Below are positions 47,426-58,671 of a stretch of 64,000 bases of DNA, piece by piece. The notes below the pieces were generated by a model. It saw nothing but the letters and a program-made list of their open reading frames with translations. It did no database searches and was not told the origin of the DNA. Location: the NCBI GenBank assembly GCA_050084985.1, contig JBITNC010000001.1, forward strand, positions 84,134,001 through 84,198,000, in the 5' to 3' direction. Numbering within the stretch: position 1 is the stretch's first letter; the number at the start of each line of letters is the position of its first letter. The DNA is from Nageia nagi. Taxonomy: Eukaryota > Pinophyta. Both the position numbers and the translations under genes were made by a program.

Positions 47426-48950
47426 ATGTATACTAGGTCACAAAGCAAGAAAGGAGAAGGAGAATTTGTGGAGGAGGATCCAAAAATTGGTTCTAGAGTT
47501 TGGCTAAAGAAGCAAAGAGAGCTTGGAGCCATGGCCAATGAAGGAGGGTATAATGTGGAAAAGCAAATTACTGATCTTGCCACAATGTTCCAAAAAATGT
47601 CTCTACAATTCCAACATTTTCAAGAACAACAATACAAGAAAAATGAAGGTGAAACTAGTGAATGTAATAAAATTGACCATGATGTTACACATAGTGTTTT
47701 TCAAAGTTCTCCTTTGAAATTAGAAGTTAAATTTGATTTGCCTACTTTTATTGGAGAAGTGAATGCTGAGAAATTAGACCATTGGATTAAACAAATTGAA
47801 CTATATTGTAGAATTCAAAGAATTATAAGAGATGAGGATAAAATCCAATTAGCAACTCTTAAAATGAGTAGTAATGCACTTGTTTGGTGGGAAAGTTGTT
47901 TACAAAGTAAGAATAAATCTATTCAAGCTTGTATTGCTTCTTGGAACCATTTTGTACAATTGCTTAGAAATCAATTTTATCCTTTGGGTTATCGGCAAAA
48001 GGCAATCATGGAATGGCAAACTTTTCATCAAGGCAAAGGGCAAAGTGTGCAAGAGTACACTACAGAATTCCAAAGAAGAGCTACAATGCTAGGTATTCCT
48101 TTGATTCCCAAGATACTCTTCTTAAGTATATTGGTGGTTTGCATAATTATTTAAGGTATACAATATTGATGTTTGATCCAAATGATTTGGATAAAGTTTG
48201 TGTACAAGCCACTCACTTAGAAGAAAGGGGAAAATTTGTTAAGGATGGGAAAAAGAACAATGCTTTCAATTACAATAGTAATAATGATTCTGAAAGGAAT
48301 AAAGGAAAGGGGAAAAAGAAAACTATGTCTAGTACACAAAAAGAGAAGTCTAAAGATGTATGTGCACATTGTCAAAAAGAAGGTCCTTTAGAGGCTAAAT
48401 ATTGGAAATTGCATCCTAAATTACGCCCTAAACCTAAAGGTCAAAGAAAGCAAAAAAATACTATTACTTTTGAAATTGAGGATGGTTTAGATGTAGATGA
48501 TAAAATGGCATGTATGGTTTTGCATAATACACCTAATGAAGATTATGAAAAGAAGAAAATTGAACTTTTTCACATCAAGGTGCAAGCTAAGAAGACTAGG
48601 ATTGATACATTGTTTGATTCTGGATCTCAAGATAACTTAATTGCAAAAAAGTATATTAAATCACTTGCACTCACTACTCAACCTCATACAAACCCATATC
48701 CATTGGGATGGGTTAATAAATATTCAAAGTTAAAGGTAACACAACAATGCAAGTTGCAATTTGGGATTAACAGGGATTACATTGATGAAGTTTTACTTGA
48801 TGTTGTTCCTTTGGATATTTGTGGGATTGTGCTTGGTAGTCATTATCTATGGGAAAGAGATGATTTATTTTATAGAAAGGAAAACAAATATAGACTCATT
48901 AAGATGGAATTGAATACATGGTTAGTGCTCATCAAAGCAAGAAAAATGAT
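47426..48950 (+). pseudogene. Element F gag and protease remnant
   Basis: I take MYTRSQSKKGEGEF at 47426 as the start, because gag proteins of this group begin with M-TRSQ. The capsid domain includes VKFDLPTFIGEVNAEKLDHW, ALVWWESCLQ, and QFYPLGYRQKAIMEWQTFHQ. A one-base frameshift near 48100 moves the frame to 48103-48957, which resumes SQDTLLKYIGGLHNYLRYTI. The zinc knuckle CAHCQKEGPLEAKYW has lost its His and last Cys. The protease active site is TLFDSGSQDNLI (about 48610-48640) and is intact. A second frameshift near 48910 leads into pol. Confidence 0.88.
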
Positions 48951-48959
48951 ATTTCTTTG

Positions 48960-50480
48960 ATTACTGCAGGACAAGCAAAGAAACTAATCAATACAGGACA
49001 AATGTTTATACTTGTAATGGTGAAATCTCAAGATGAAGTGGAAACTAAAGAAATTAAGAAACAAGTCAAGGAATTGTTAGATCAAGGAGTCATTAGACCT
49101 AGCACATCACCTTGTGGATATCTTATTGTTATAATTCCAAAGAAAGATGGAACTTGGCATATGTGTGTTGATTACAGGGCACTAAATAATATCACGGTTA
49201 AAAATTGATATCCTTTGCCATGTATTGATGATTTAATGGATAAATTAAAAAAAGTTAAGCTTTTTACAAAATTAGATCTAAGAAGTGGTTATCATCAAGT
49301 ATGAGTTAAAGAAGAGGATGTGTGGAAAACTAATTTTAAAACTAGGTAAGGATTGTTTGAATGGTTGGTTTTACTATTTGGATTATGCAATGCTCCTGCT
49401 ACTTTCATGCGTGTAATGAATGAGGTTTTAAGGCCTTTCATTGATGATTTTGTTATTGTGTATCTTGATGATATTATCATTTATAGTGATAATTGGAAAG
49501 ATCATGTGGTACATATTTGTAAAGTGTTTGAAGTTTTAAGGGAAGCAAAACTCTATTTGAAGATGTCTAAGTGTGAGTTTGTCAAGAAGAGTTTGACCTA
49601 TCTTGGCCACATCATAGGTGAAGGTCAATTGAGGATAGATCCTAAAAAAATTGAGGCTATGTTGAAATGGCCAATTCCCACTAATGTGATAGAGACTAGA
49701 AGTTTTCTTAGGGTAGTGTAGTATTTATGCAAATTCATTGCTAACTTTTCTTACATGGCTTCTCCACTTCATGCAATTATAGGAAAGAGTCATGGATTTT
49801 AGTGGGGAGGGAAAGAACAACATGCTTTTGAGTTTCTTAAAAAGAAAATTAGTAATGCTCTAGTACTTGCTTTGCCTAATCTTTAGAAACCTTTTGAAAT
49901 TGAAACTGATGCTAGTGATTATGCTATGGGTGCAATTTTATTGCAGGAAAAACATCTGGTTTGCTATCACTCGGAAATGTTTACTAGTGCAGTAAGAAAC
50001 TATCCCACATATGACAAAGAGTTGTATGCATTAGTTCAAAGTGTTAAGAAATGGAAGCACTATTTGGTAGGTAAAGAGAAAATAATTCATATAGATCATC
50101 AACCCTTGCAATATCTTCAGTCACAATCTAAGTTGCAACAATCTAGGCACTTTTGTTGGATGGGATTTTTGCAACAATTTCATTTGGTGATTAAGTACAA
50201 GAAGGGTACTCAAAATAAAATTGCTGATATGTTGTCTAGGCCTCCAATAGTTGCAAGTGTTGTGATTCTAAAAAATAGTTCTTTAATGCATGATGGGTAT
50301 AAAGAACAATATGTGGTTGATCCTAATTTCCAAAATGTCTATCATAGATTGAGTCTTGGTAATGAGGTTGGAAATCATGACTTTCATTTGCATGATGGAT
50401 TACTTTTTCATTTGGGCAAACTTTGTATTCCTAATGGTGAGAGGAATGATTTGATTAGGGAAGCTCATAATTCTTGTATT
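48960..50480 (+). pseudogene. Element F reverse transcriptase and RNase H
   Basis: One frame from 48918 onward. RT motifs: [74 protein letters not shown] and the catalytic [10 protein letters not shown]. RNase H: FEIETDASDYAMGAILLQEK, YPTYDKELYALVQSVKKWKH, IHIDHQPLQYLQSQ, KYKKGTQNKIADMLSRPP. Stops at 49206, 49302, 49347, 49719, 49800 and 49884. There is no frameshift in about 1.7 kb. Catalytic residues are present, so this is a recent-looking but silenced copy. Confidence 0.92.
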
Positions 50481-51060
50481 TCAAGGCACTTTGGTGTTGG
50501 TCTTCCTACTTCTATCATTTTTGACAGGGATTCTAGGTTTCTTAGAAAATTTTGGACTTCTTTGTGGGAAAGGATGGCCACTAAGCTAAAGAGGAGTATA
50601 GCATTTCATCCATGGAGGCATGATTATCATCAAGTGGATCATAAATTTTAGGTTGGGGATCAAGTATGGCTTCATCTTAGCAAGGAGAGATAGCATGGTA
50701 AGGGAAAGAAGTTAAAACTAATAAGGTATGGTCCATTTACCATTGTTGGTCAAGTTGGAGATAATGCTTTTCAGTTGGACTTACACCTTATATGCAAATG
50801 TATTTTGTTATTAATGTTGAGAACTTGAAGTTGTATGAACCAACCTTAGTTGCAGAAGATACAGATATTATGTTACCATCAGTTGAGGATTTAGCCCCTA
50901 AGCACATGAATGTGTTGGTTGAGGATGTAGTATTGGAAAAGAAGCAATGATCATCTTGTAATAGCATATGTGAAGTGTGGCATATTGGAGTGAAGGACCA
51001 ACATCCACACAAGGCCAAGTGGTATGCAGTTGATTAGGTGAGGGAGCTCTACCCTCACTT
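50440..51060 (+). pseudogene. Element F integrase, two internal deletions
   Basis: The zinc domain begins REAHNSCISRHFGVG and then runs directly into LPTSIIFDRDSRFLRKFW, skipping the rest of the zinc domain and the first catalytic Asp. After KLKRSIAFHP the frame jumps to HDYHQVDHKF and VGDQVWLHLSKER, so the block normally starting QTDGQTE, with the catalytic Glu, is gone. The GPY/F-like tail LIRYGPFTIVGQVGDNAFQL remains, and C-terminal fragments extend to about 51060. Compared with intact relatives about 100 residues are missing at each site. Both joins keep the frame. Confidence 0.85.
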
Positions 51061-51103
51061 CATTCCATCATCCTAAATGCTTTTAGGGATAAAAGCTCTC
51101 TCT

Positions 51104-51116
51104 CAGTGGGGAGGAA
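51104..51116 (+). promoter_or_regulatory. Element F polypurine tract
   Basis: CAGTGGGGAGGAA directly before TGATCC of the 3' LTR. Confidence 0.8.
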
Positions 51117-52283
51117 TGATCCAAAATTTGAATCCCTTAAACATTTAGTAATCTCCATTTTAGTGTGTTTAGTGTGATCATCTTATCTTCATCTTTCTAA
51201 TGCTTCTTTTAGATCAAGAATCTGAGTCCGTATGTGGAAGATATGGTATTAAGTCCATTTTGAGTATTTTTGAAAAAAGAAAAAAAGATTAAAAAATATG
51301 GCGGGACCTGCCTACCACCATGGAGGCCATGTAGGAGGAAGAGGTGAGTTGGACCACGTAGGAGGGAGTCAAGCTAATGAGGCATACATTGGAGTTGACT
51401 GTGGCATTTGACTGTAGGGAAGCCCACATGGAGAATCACATGGAGGAGGTGGATGACAAAGCCCACATTAGAGCCATGATCACCAACCAAACCATGTGGA
51501 GCCTACTAGACCAAGCCACCCATGCAAGCCACCAGCTAGACTGCAAGCTACTTGCATGTACAGCTTGATCACTAATGTGACCGCCTATTGATCGTTTGAC
51601 TACCAGACTACCTACCACATGTTAGCACCATAGCGCACCCACTTGATTTTAAATTTGTTAACATATTTTGGTGTTTCTAAGGTTTTTTTAGTGATTCTTG
51701 ATTCACCTAAGGTCCTATTTTTAGGCTGATTAATCTTGAAAGCCTAGAAATAGTCCAAAGAGCATGTTTTTCAATTTTAGAGCTCATTTTTGGGAGATTT
51801 TTGCAACCATTTGAGCCCAAATTTGACAAGAAGATCAAGGAGGTTAATGGGTATCTAAAAATATGTTTTTTTACCCAATTTCCTAGTTGTAATTCTCTCC
51901 AATTTTAGCCCCAAAAATTATATAAAAAGGGAGCAAATTGTATAGGAAAGGGAGGAAAAGAATTTCAGGAAGTGTTTTCAGTTTTGTTGTGATTTTTAGA
52001 GCTAGGAGTGTGTTGTGAATGTGAGAGGAGGTTTTGAAGGACCTTGGAGGCCTTGTAAAGTGATTCCACCCATTGATAGTAGAGAGCTTTTGAGCTAGAT
52101 GTAGCCCACACTAGGTGAACCAGGATAAATTTTGCTTGTCTCTCCTATGGTGAATGCTTTTCTCTTCTATGTGTTTACAATTTATTTCCTGATTTTCCTT
52201 TACAAAAACTTAATTATTTTAAGTGTGAATTGATCCTAAGAGAAGGTTAAATTGAAATTTTTAATCTTATGGTTTATGGATCA
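51117..52283 (+). repeat. Element F 3' LTR
   Basis: Partner of 46212-47343. The GC-rich patch is partly eroded here (GGCGGGACCTGCCTACC). TATA box at 51921-51930. The CTACC flank follows. Confidence 0.9.
51921..51930 (+). promoter_or_regulatory. TATA box of element F 3' LTR
   Basis: TATAAAAAGG at the same LTR position as 46981. Confidence 0.6.
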
Positions 52284-52288
52284 CTACC

Positions 52289-54028
52289 CTTCAAGCTAGA
52301 AGAAATTATATTTTTCCTTGGTTTATGTTAACAGTAGATTCCTAAGGAAACCAATCAAAAGGTGTCAAATAGTACCATCCATAGTATATCATTCAAGGAA
52401 TTATATTTCAAATTCAAGTCTACACTTATTTTTTTTTACTTTTGTATTCTCCTTTTGATATATAATTTTTATTCTCATCATTACATACCGAAAGAGGGAT
52501 AAATTGTATACTTATAAAAATAATTTTCTTTTTGTCATAGAACCATATTTAATGTATCTAAGCATGATATTATTTATATTATGAAAATATTAAGGTCAAT
52601 GTACAAATAATATATAAATCAAATATTAATTATCATTAATCATGATTATATTTAGAAATATCTTGAGATTATCATTATTATCTTTTTATTATTGAATATA
52701 AATTAATACTCTTATTTTTATATTAGAAATATATATAAGAAGAAGAAAAGCATAGAATTACCTATTGTATTTCATCTAATAATTAAATTAGGATAATACC
52801 ATAATATAAGGTGTGTGCAAGAAGTTGAGTCTACACAAAGAGGAAGTTTAAGTACTTAAAAAAATTTCAAAGCAATGTATTACTTTCTTAATAACTTTTT
52901 ATTTTTTTAGTAATATTGAAAAATAAATTATATGGGGATAAATTAAAGAAATTTTTGTGCAAAATTAAAAAAAAATTTGATAAGTTTCAGCCAAATTATG
53001 CATAGTAGACATGAGTAGTATTTGAAACAACAATCATGACTAATGAAAAATTAATAAAAATAAACAAAAAGATTCATGAAAAAATTATAAAAAAAAACTA
53101 TAAGGACAACCTTCAATATATTAGGTACCATTTTCCAAAAGGATTTTTAAAATTACTTTGATTTAGGTCAAATTATGCTTGTTCAACACATGCATGGTAT
53201 GGTCTTGAAATAATAAATTTTAAAAAGTGGTTTTTTATTCATCCCTATAAACATTTAATTTATATCATCTAGGTATTGGAATAAATTACATATCTAAAAA
53301 CTAGACTCTGAGATCTACATTTTGATATGAATGATCTTTTTCAAGATTCCATATCTAAGTGCTTCAAATTTTGAGATCAATTGTGAGAAACTTGAAAATC
53401 AAGAAAACACTTTCACTTTTTGACCAAGTGGACCCAACTTCTTGCATTGACCCATAATCCTTGATGCCTCTTGACACCACCTATCAAAATTAAATTTTAT
53501 ATACAATAGTTCTTTCAAATACTTTTTATTTTATGTGTATTATCTAATTTGTGAAACACATGAACACTAAAACACTTGACTAGGGTTCATACGATATTGA
53601 TGGTTCTAATATAAGGTAGATAGAGAGAAAAATCTAAACAAAAATAATCTAAGATCTAAATTATTGCATATGTTTAGAGTATTCATCTCATATTCAACCC
53701 AATATGAAGTTATTCACTTCTTATTCTCTTGATAATTGCTTCTATTTAGGTGCACATATTCGTGATTGTATTTTTTAGGCCTTGAATAGTGTTATAACTA
53801 TAGGTAATATTTAATTATGTTTACTTATTAATATGGTTTATTTTAATAATCTACACATGTTCTTAGGATCATTGCATAATTATTATTTTAGATCTAAGAT
53901 AATGGATTTCTCTCATTTATTGGTCAACCTTCATATCACTATCAAATATCTCAACCATGTAGATCTATTAAAAGATAGGTTCACTTTGAAAAATCTTTAA
54001 AATTCCATGCTTGTTATCTTTTTGAAGA
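52289..54028. other. AT-rich DNA between elements F and G
   Basis: No coding motifs. It contains a pair of inverted repeats at 52811-52830 and 53424-53443. Bases 53455-53480 (CTCTTGACACCACCTATCAAA) resemble a short part of the C/H LTR family. Confidence 0.4.
52811..53443. repeat. About 630-bp segment bounded by inverted repeats
   Basis: TGCAAGAAGTTGAGTCTAC on the left, and TGCAAGAAGTTGGGTCCAC on the minus strand at the right end. The AT-rich interior has no frame. No convincing target duplication flanks it. It could be a non-autonomous DNA transposon, or a chance pair from a dispersed repeat. Confidence 0.35.
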
Positions 54029-54033
54029 ATAAT
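54029..54033. repeat. Element G target duplication, left copy (ATAAT)
   Basis: ATAAT here and at 58667-58671, identical. Confidence 0.88.
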
Positions 54034-54414
54034 TGTAATGTCCCCAAATTTGTAAAACGTCCACTTTCTCTCCTCTTGGAGTGAGACATTCATGGCAAAG
54101 GAGGAGAAACCAAAAATAAATTAATTTAAGAGTATTTTATTAATATTTTGCATTTATTTCTGTAACCAAGGCTAAAGAGACCCTTGAGGCACTCACCCTT
54201 GGATTTTATTTAATTAATATAGCTCAATTATTTGTAATTAATGCAATATTGGGATGTTGCATTTATGATCCATTGAGCTTGTAATTTGGCATCTCTAGGC
54301 AACCATTATGGGACATTAGGCTTCTTGGGTCCCTAGATGATTTAATTTGTCATCCCAAGACACTAGAAGAGGGACATTGCACTTTGGGTGATTCCAAGGT
54401 ATGAGAGATCTTTT

Positions 54415-54423
54415 TATAAAAGG
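54415..54423 (+). promoter_or_regulatory. TATA box of element G 5' LTR
   Basis: TATAAAAGG, conserved at 57955-57963. Confidence 0.7.
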
Positions 54424-54529
54424 AGATGGGATGCATCATTTGGGAAAGGCTGGAAGATCATCAAAGTTTATCTCTTTTCGAGGGTTAGCAGCTAGTGGAG
54501 TTGTAGCTTTCGAGCTAGCTTAGTGGGAG

Positions 54530-54665
54530 AGCTTGAGCCAGTGTGGAGGAGTTCTTACCTAAGCTAGGATAGTAGCTCAAGCCAGTGAGGTGGAGTTGCT
54601 AGAGTAGCTTGAGCCAATGAGGTGGAGTTACTGGAATAGTTTGAGCCAATGTGGTGGAACTATTC
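54530..54665. repeat. Tandem repeats in element G 5' LTR
   Basis: Four or more imperfect copies of GAGCCAGTGAGGTGGAGTT, spaced about 33-50 bp. The same array is at 58070-58200 in the 3' LTR. Confidence 0.7.
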
Positions 54666-55126
54666 TATCCCTGATCCATATCTAGCTAGTGGGGTAGATC
54701 TAGATCCAACTAGTGTAGCAATATTCTAGATCCATATCTAACCTACCAAATTAGTGTGAGGAGGCACATCCTAGATCCAAACCAGTTGAATCAATGTGAG
54801 GAGGCTCATCTAGCATTAGGGAGAAGAGATTGAAGAACTTGTAGGGCCAGATCATCCAAATCTACTTTATGAGGGCAAACATCCCCCTTCTTGAGCATTT
54901 GGGTATTTTTCCTTGAGTATTGTACTTGTCCATTTGGGACATCCTAGCTCTTGAAGAATAAAATTCATTTTTGGCTCTATTTCTTGTTCAATTTGCATAT
55001 TCAATTTGAATTGAGCTAGATAGAAAATATATAAATATATATAAATTCCTAAGTAGTGATATTTCAACTTTGGAATATTACACTTTAACAAAAATCACAT
55101 TTTGTGAGTTTTAGGGATATTACAGG

Positions 55127-55137
55127 GGTATCAGAGC
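55127..55137 (+). promoter_or_regulatory. Element G primer binding site
   Basis: GGTATCAGAGC, three bases after the LTR. It matches the initiator tRNA-Met site except for its first base (G for T). Confidence 0.85.
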
Positions 55138-55293
55138 ATATTTTCCTACCAACCTATATTAGCTCATGCTACCCAAGATCTATAATTACTACTTGAGAGG
55201 AAGAAGTGATCCTGATTACCAGCCAAGCTTAGAGGAGAGAGATGTAATAGATCTGGAGGATCTGAAGAGTGGGAGGAAGCTGGATAAGGGAAC

Positions 55294-56890
55294 ATGGCCG
55301 ATTCCAACATAGCCATCCTAGATGCATTAAGGAAGATGATGGACCAATTGCAGATACTCACATCCCAAAGAGGGAACTAGACTCCACCACCTAGCTGGGA
55401 GAATAGAAATGGCCAAGGAGAGAGCTCATCTAGGGCTAGATCATGTTACTAGAAGTCTGTACCTATTCCACCTAAGCCTCTTTTCAAAAAAGAGGAAGAT
55501 CCGAAGGAGATCTATCGAAGACATCAGGAGAGGCTTAACCAATTGTTTGATGAGTATATGGCCAAACTAGTAGAGTATAGAAACATCATTTCTTTCTAAG
55601 AATGTCATGGAAAATTGGAGGGAGGATAAGGAGGATGCCCACCTATCTTTAAGGAGCCATTGCAAAAGATCCACTTGGAGAAATTTGATGGAGGTGTGAG
55701 GATCTCAACAAGAGGATGGATTCACCAGCTCCAAACATATCTATATTTCAATTCCATGGTAAAAGATGAGGCCATACATTTTGCCACACTCTCCCTGAAG
55801 GGAGGAGCCTATGAGTGGTGGCACCATGGATTAAAAATGTTGGGGCATGACCAGATCTCAACTTTTGATGAATTTTTCCAAAGGTTGCTAGAATGTTTTG
55901 AAAAGAAGATTGAAGAAAGTTACTTCCATGAGCTCTCTAAGATCCAATAGAAAGGTATAGTTGAAGAATATGTAGATGAGTTTATGAATGTTTCTATTAT
56001 GGTTTTAGATCTGTTAGAAGCTAGAAGGATGGCTATGTTCATGGAGGGTTTGAATGAAAATATCAGAGCATCTATCAAAGCATTTGAGCTAAATGATCTT
56101 GATGAAGTAATCATAAGGCCAATAGCACTTGAATCAACCAATCTAATCTAAGGGAAGAGCAATCAAGGAAGGATGTAGCCACCCTAGTAGCAAATTGTGT
56201 TAGCAAGTAAAATGAATGGGAGCTAAGGAAGGCTCACATCTTCACCAAGGAGAAATGCATGGCCATTGGAGCAGACACAAAGGGATCAGGAGATCTCACA
56301 TTTTGAAATGAGAAGAAGGAAAATGTGCTTTATCTATAGAGGATCATGGGAGCCAGGCCATCGCTACAATAGGAAGGTGCAGCTCAGTTATGTAGAGGTA
56401 GTGGAGATGGAGGAACCTAAATTAGATCTGTGGAACATTTCAAAATTTGTGGAAGAGTTTTCCACTCATGGCACCTTGGCCACCATTAGTGGAGCACCCC
56501 ATTGCCCCACATTATGTATTCAGGGAAGAGCTCTAGGAGAAGAAGTGACTATTCTTATCGATGGAGGGGCATCTCACAACTTCATTGATGCTTTGTTTGC
56601 TACTGAGAAAGGAGTAAGGATGGACATTTTTTAAGGATTCAATGTGGCCAATGCTAATGGCCATATCTCATTTTGTAATAAGGTGATTAGACAACTTCCA
56701 GTTGAGACCAAGAATTACTCCATGAGAAGTGATTTCTATGTATATCCCATGTGAGGGACCTTGCACATGGTCTTTAGAATTCAATGGCTAAAAACTTTGG
56801 GGGAGATTAGGACAAATTATGACACCTTGGAAATGAAGTTCCTAGCAAATGGAAAGGAGGTCATCATGAGAGGATTACAGGGTAGTAATA
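55294..56890 (+). pseudogene. Element G gag and protease
   Basis: One frame throughout, starting at an ATG at 55294 (MADSNIAILDALRKMMDQLQ) and broken by several stops. The gag capsid domain includes IHLEKFDGGVRISTRGWIHQ and ATLSLKGGAYEWWHHGLKML (open 55660-55950). The zinc knuckle MCFIYRGSWEPGHRYNRK has lost two Cys, both now Tyr (TGT to TAT). The protease has VTILIDGGASHNFIDALF, a D-G-G variant of the usual D-S-G. The frame ends near EVIMRGLQGSN. No frameshift was seen. Confidence 0.85.
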
Positions 56891-57558
56891 GGGCCACTTC
56901 ACAAGCCCATTGATTGGAAGTAATAGAAGATCCAAAGTAGCAACATTGAATCATTCCTCACATCCCAAATAGAACTACCATGCAAGACGTCACCCAGTCC
57001 CAAGGTAACACACCCACATTTGCTCAACCATTAACAAATTGGTTAAGAGTGTTCTTTTTCTGGATAATAAGTTGGAGGCTAATTGAAGATTGGAAATAAG
57101 TGATAATACTTGTTGGTTAGATTTACTTCTCTTTGGTATATATGTCCCTATTACAAGTATATTGCTGCAAAATTTTTTGGGATAAATTATCCATCATCTT
57201 GCTTAAAATGAGAAATAGAGGGATTGGAGATTTGGTATTACTTCATCATACTTTTCCTTATAAACCACTCAGCCTCTTAGACCATTGGGATGTTGGGAAA
57301 AATGTATTCATGCTTGCTAAAATTATAGATTCTCCCATCATGTGATGCAGTCCTGGATAGAAGATAACCCACTAGCACTCGTTGATTTCATTCAGGACTT
57401 GGATGTTGGGTTGTGGAGCTATGAAGGTAAACATTTTGGCCATTACTTGCAGCAAAAAATTAGAACTCTTTCTCCTTGTTCTTTCATCTACATTATAGCT
57501 TTTCAATATGGGAAAGAGAAGGGCCAATTTATCTTGAGTTGCTTGGGGACAAGCAATT
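56891..57558. other. Element G internal region without pol
   Basis: Short open stretches (57133-57345, 57342-57578) show no RT, RNase H or integrase motifs. The last residues before the PPT (LGTSNSGRGDL) resemble the tail next to the LTR in full-length gypsy elements. The middle of pol has therefore probably been deleted, not merely scrambled. Confidence 0.45.
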
Positions 57559-57573
57559 CAGGAAGGGGAGACT
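57559..57573 (+). promoter_or_regulatory. Element G polypurine tract
   Basis: CAGGAAGGGGAGACT immediately before the TGTAATG of the 3' LTR. Confidence 0.75.
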
Positions 57574-58666
57574 TGTAATGTCCCCAAGTTTGTAAAATGT
57601 CCACTTTCTCTCCTCTTGGAGTGTGACATTCATGGCAAAGGAGGAGAAACCAAAAATAAATTAATTTAGGAGTATTTTATTAATATTTTGCATTTATTTC
57701 TGTAACCAAGGCTAAAGAGACCCTTGAGGCACTCACCCTTGGATTTTATTTAATTAATCTAGCTCAATTATTTGTAATTAATGCAATATTGGGATGTTGC
57801 ATTTATGAGCCATTGATCTTGTAATTTGGCATCTCTAGGCAACCATTGTGGGACATTGGGCTTCCTAAGTCCCTAGATGATTTAATTTGTCATCCCAAGA
57901 CACCAAAAGAGGTATGTTACACTTTGGGTGATTCCAAGGTATGAGAGATCTTGTTATAAAAGGAGATGGGATGCATCATTTGGGAAAGATTGGAAGATCA
58001 TCAGAGTTTATCTCTTTTTGGGGGTTAGCAGCTAGTGGAGTTGCAACTTTCCAGCTAGCTTAGTGGGAGAGCTCAAGCTAGTGTGGAGGAGTTCTTACCT
58101 AAGCTAGGATAGTAGCTTGAGCTAGTGAGGTGGAGTTGCTAAAGTAACTTGAGCCAGTGAGGTGGAGTTACTGGAATAGTTTGAGCCAATGTGGTGGAAC
58201 TATTCCATCCCTGATCTAGATCTAGCTATTGGGGCAGATCCAGATCTAGCCAGTGTGGCCATATTCTAGATCTAGATCTAACCTACCAAATCAGTGTGAG
58301 GAGGCACATCCTAGATCTAGACCAATCAAATCAGTGTGAGGAGGCTCATCCAGCATTGGGGAGAAGATATTGAAGAACTTGCAGGGCTAGATCATCCAAA
58401 TCTACTTTGTGAGGGCAAACATCCCCCTTCTTGAGCATTTGGGTATTTTTCCTTGAGTATTGTACTTGTCCATTTGGGATGTCCCAGCTCTTGAAGAATA
58501 AAATTCATTTTTGGCTCTATTTCTTATTCAATTTGCAGATCTGATTTGAATTGAGCTAGATAGAAAAATATATAAATATATATAAATTCCTAAGTAGTGA
58601 TATTTCAACTTTGGAATATTACACTTTTAACAAAAATCACATTTTGTGAGTTTTGGGGATATTACA
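57574..58666 (+). repeat. Element G 3' LTR
   Basis: Partner of 54034-55124. TATA box at 57955-57963. Bases 58214-58322 hold several AGATCTAGATCT-type palindromes, partly eroded to AGATCCATATCT in the 5' LTR. Confidence 0.92.
57955..57963 (+). promoter_or_regulatory. TATA box of element G 3' LTR
   Basis: TATAAAAGG at the same position as in the left LTR. Confidence 0.65.
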
Positions 58667-58671
58667 ATAAT
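58667..58671. repeat. Element G target duplication, right copy (ATAAT)
   Basis: Identical to 54029-54033. Confidence 0.88.

Larger units (their letters stand above)
46212..52283 (+). mobile_element. Element F: Ty3/gypsy retrotransposon with internally deleted integrase
   Basis: About 6.07 kb. Direct LTRs of 1132 and 1167 bp with ends TGATCC...GGATCA, a PBS of initiator-Met type, gag, protease, RT, RNase H, partial integrase and a PPT. The order is that of gypsy. The gag and C-terminal style suggest a chromovirus relative, but I see no chromodomain, so lineage stays open. Target duplication imperfect (CTAGC/CTACC). Confidence 0.88.
54034..55124 (+). repeat. Element G 5' LTR
   Basis: Nearly identical in length to 57574-58666. 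TATA box at 54415-54423. It contains a GAGCCA-TG-GGTGGA repeat array (54530-54665). Confidence 0.92.
54034..58666 (+). mobile_element. Element G: non-autonomous Ty3/gypsy retrotransposon (gag-protease only)
   Basis: About 4.63 kb. LTRs of 1091 and 1093 bp (TGTAATGTCCCC...GGATATTACA), perfect ATAAT duplication, PBS and PPT. The interior is only 2.45 kb: gag and protease, then about 650 bp without RT, RNase H or integrase motifs. It had the signals to be mobilised but needed pol from a relative. Confidence 0.9.
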
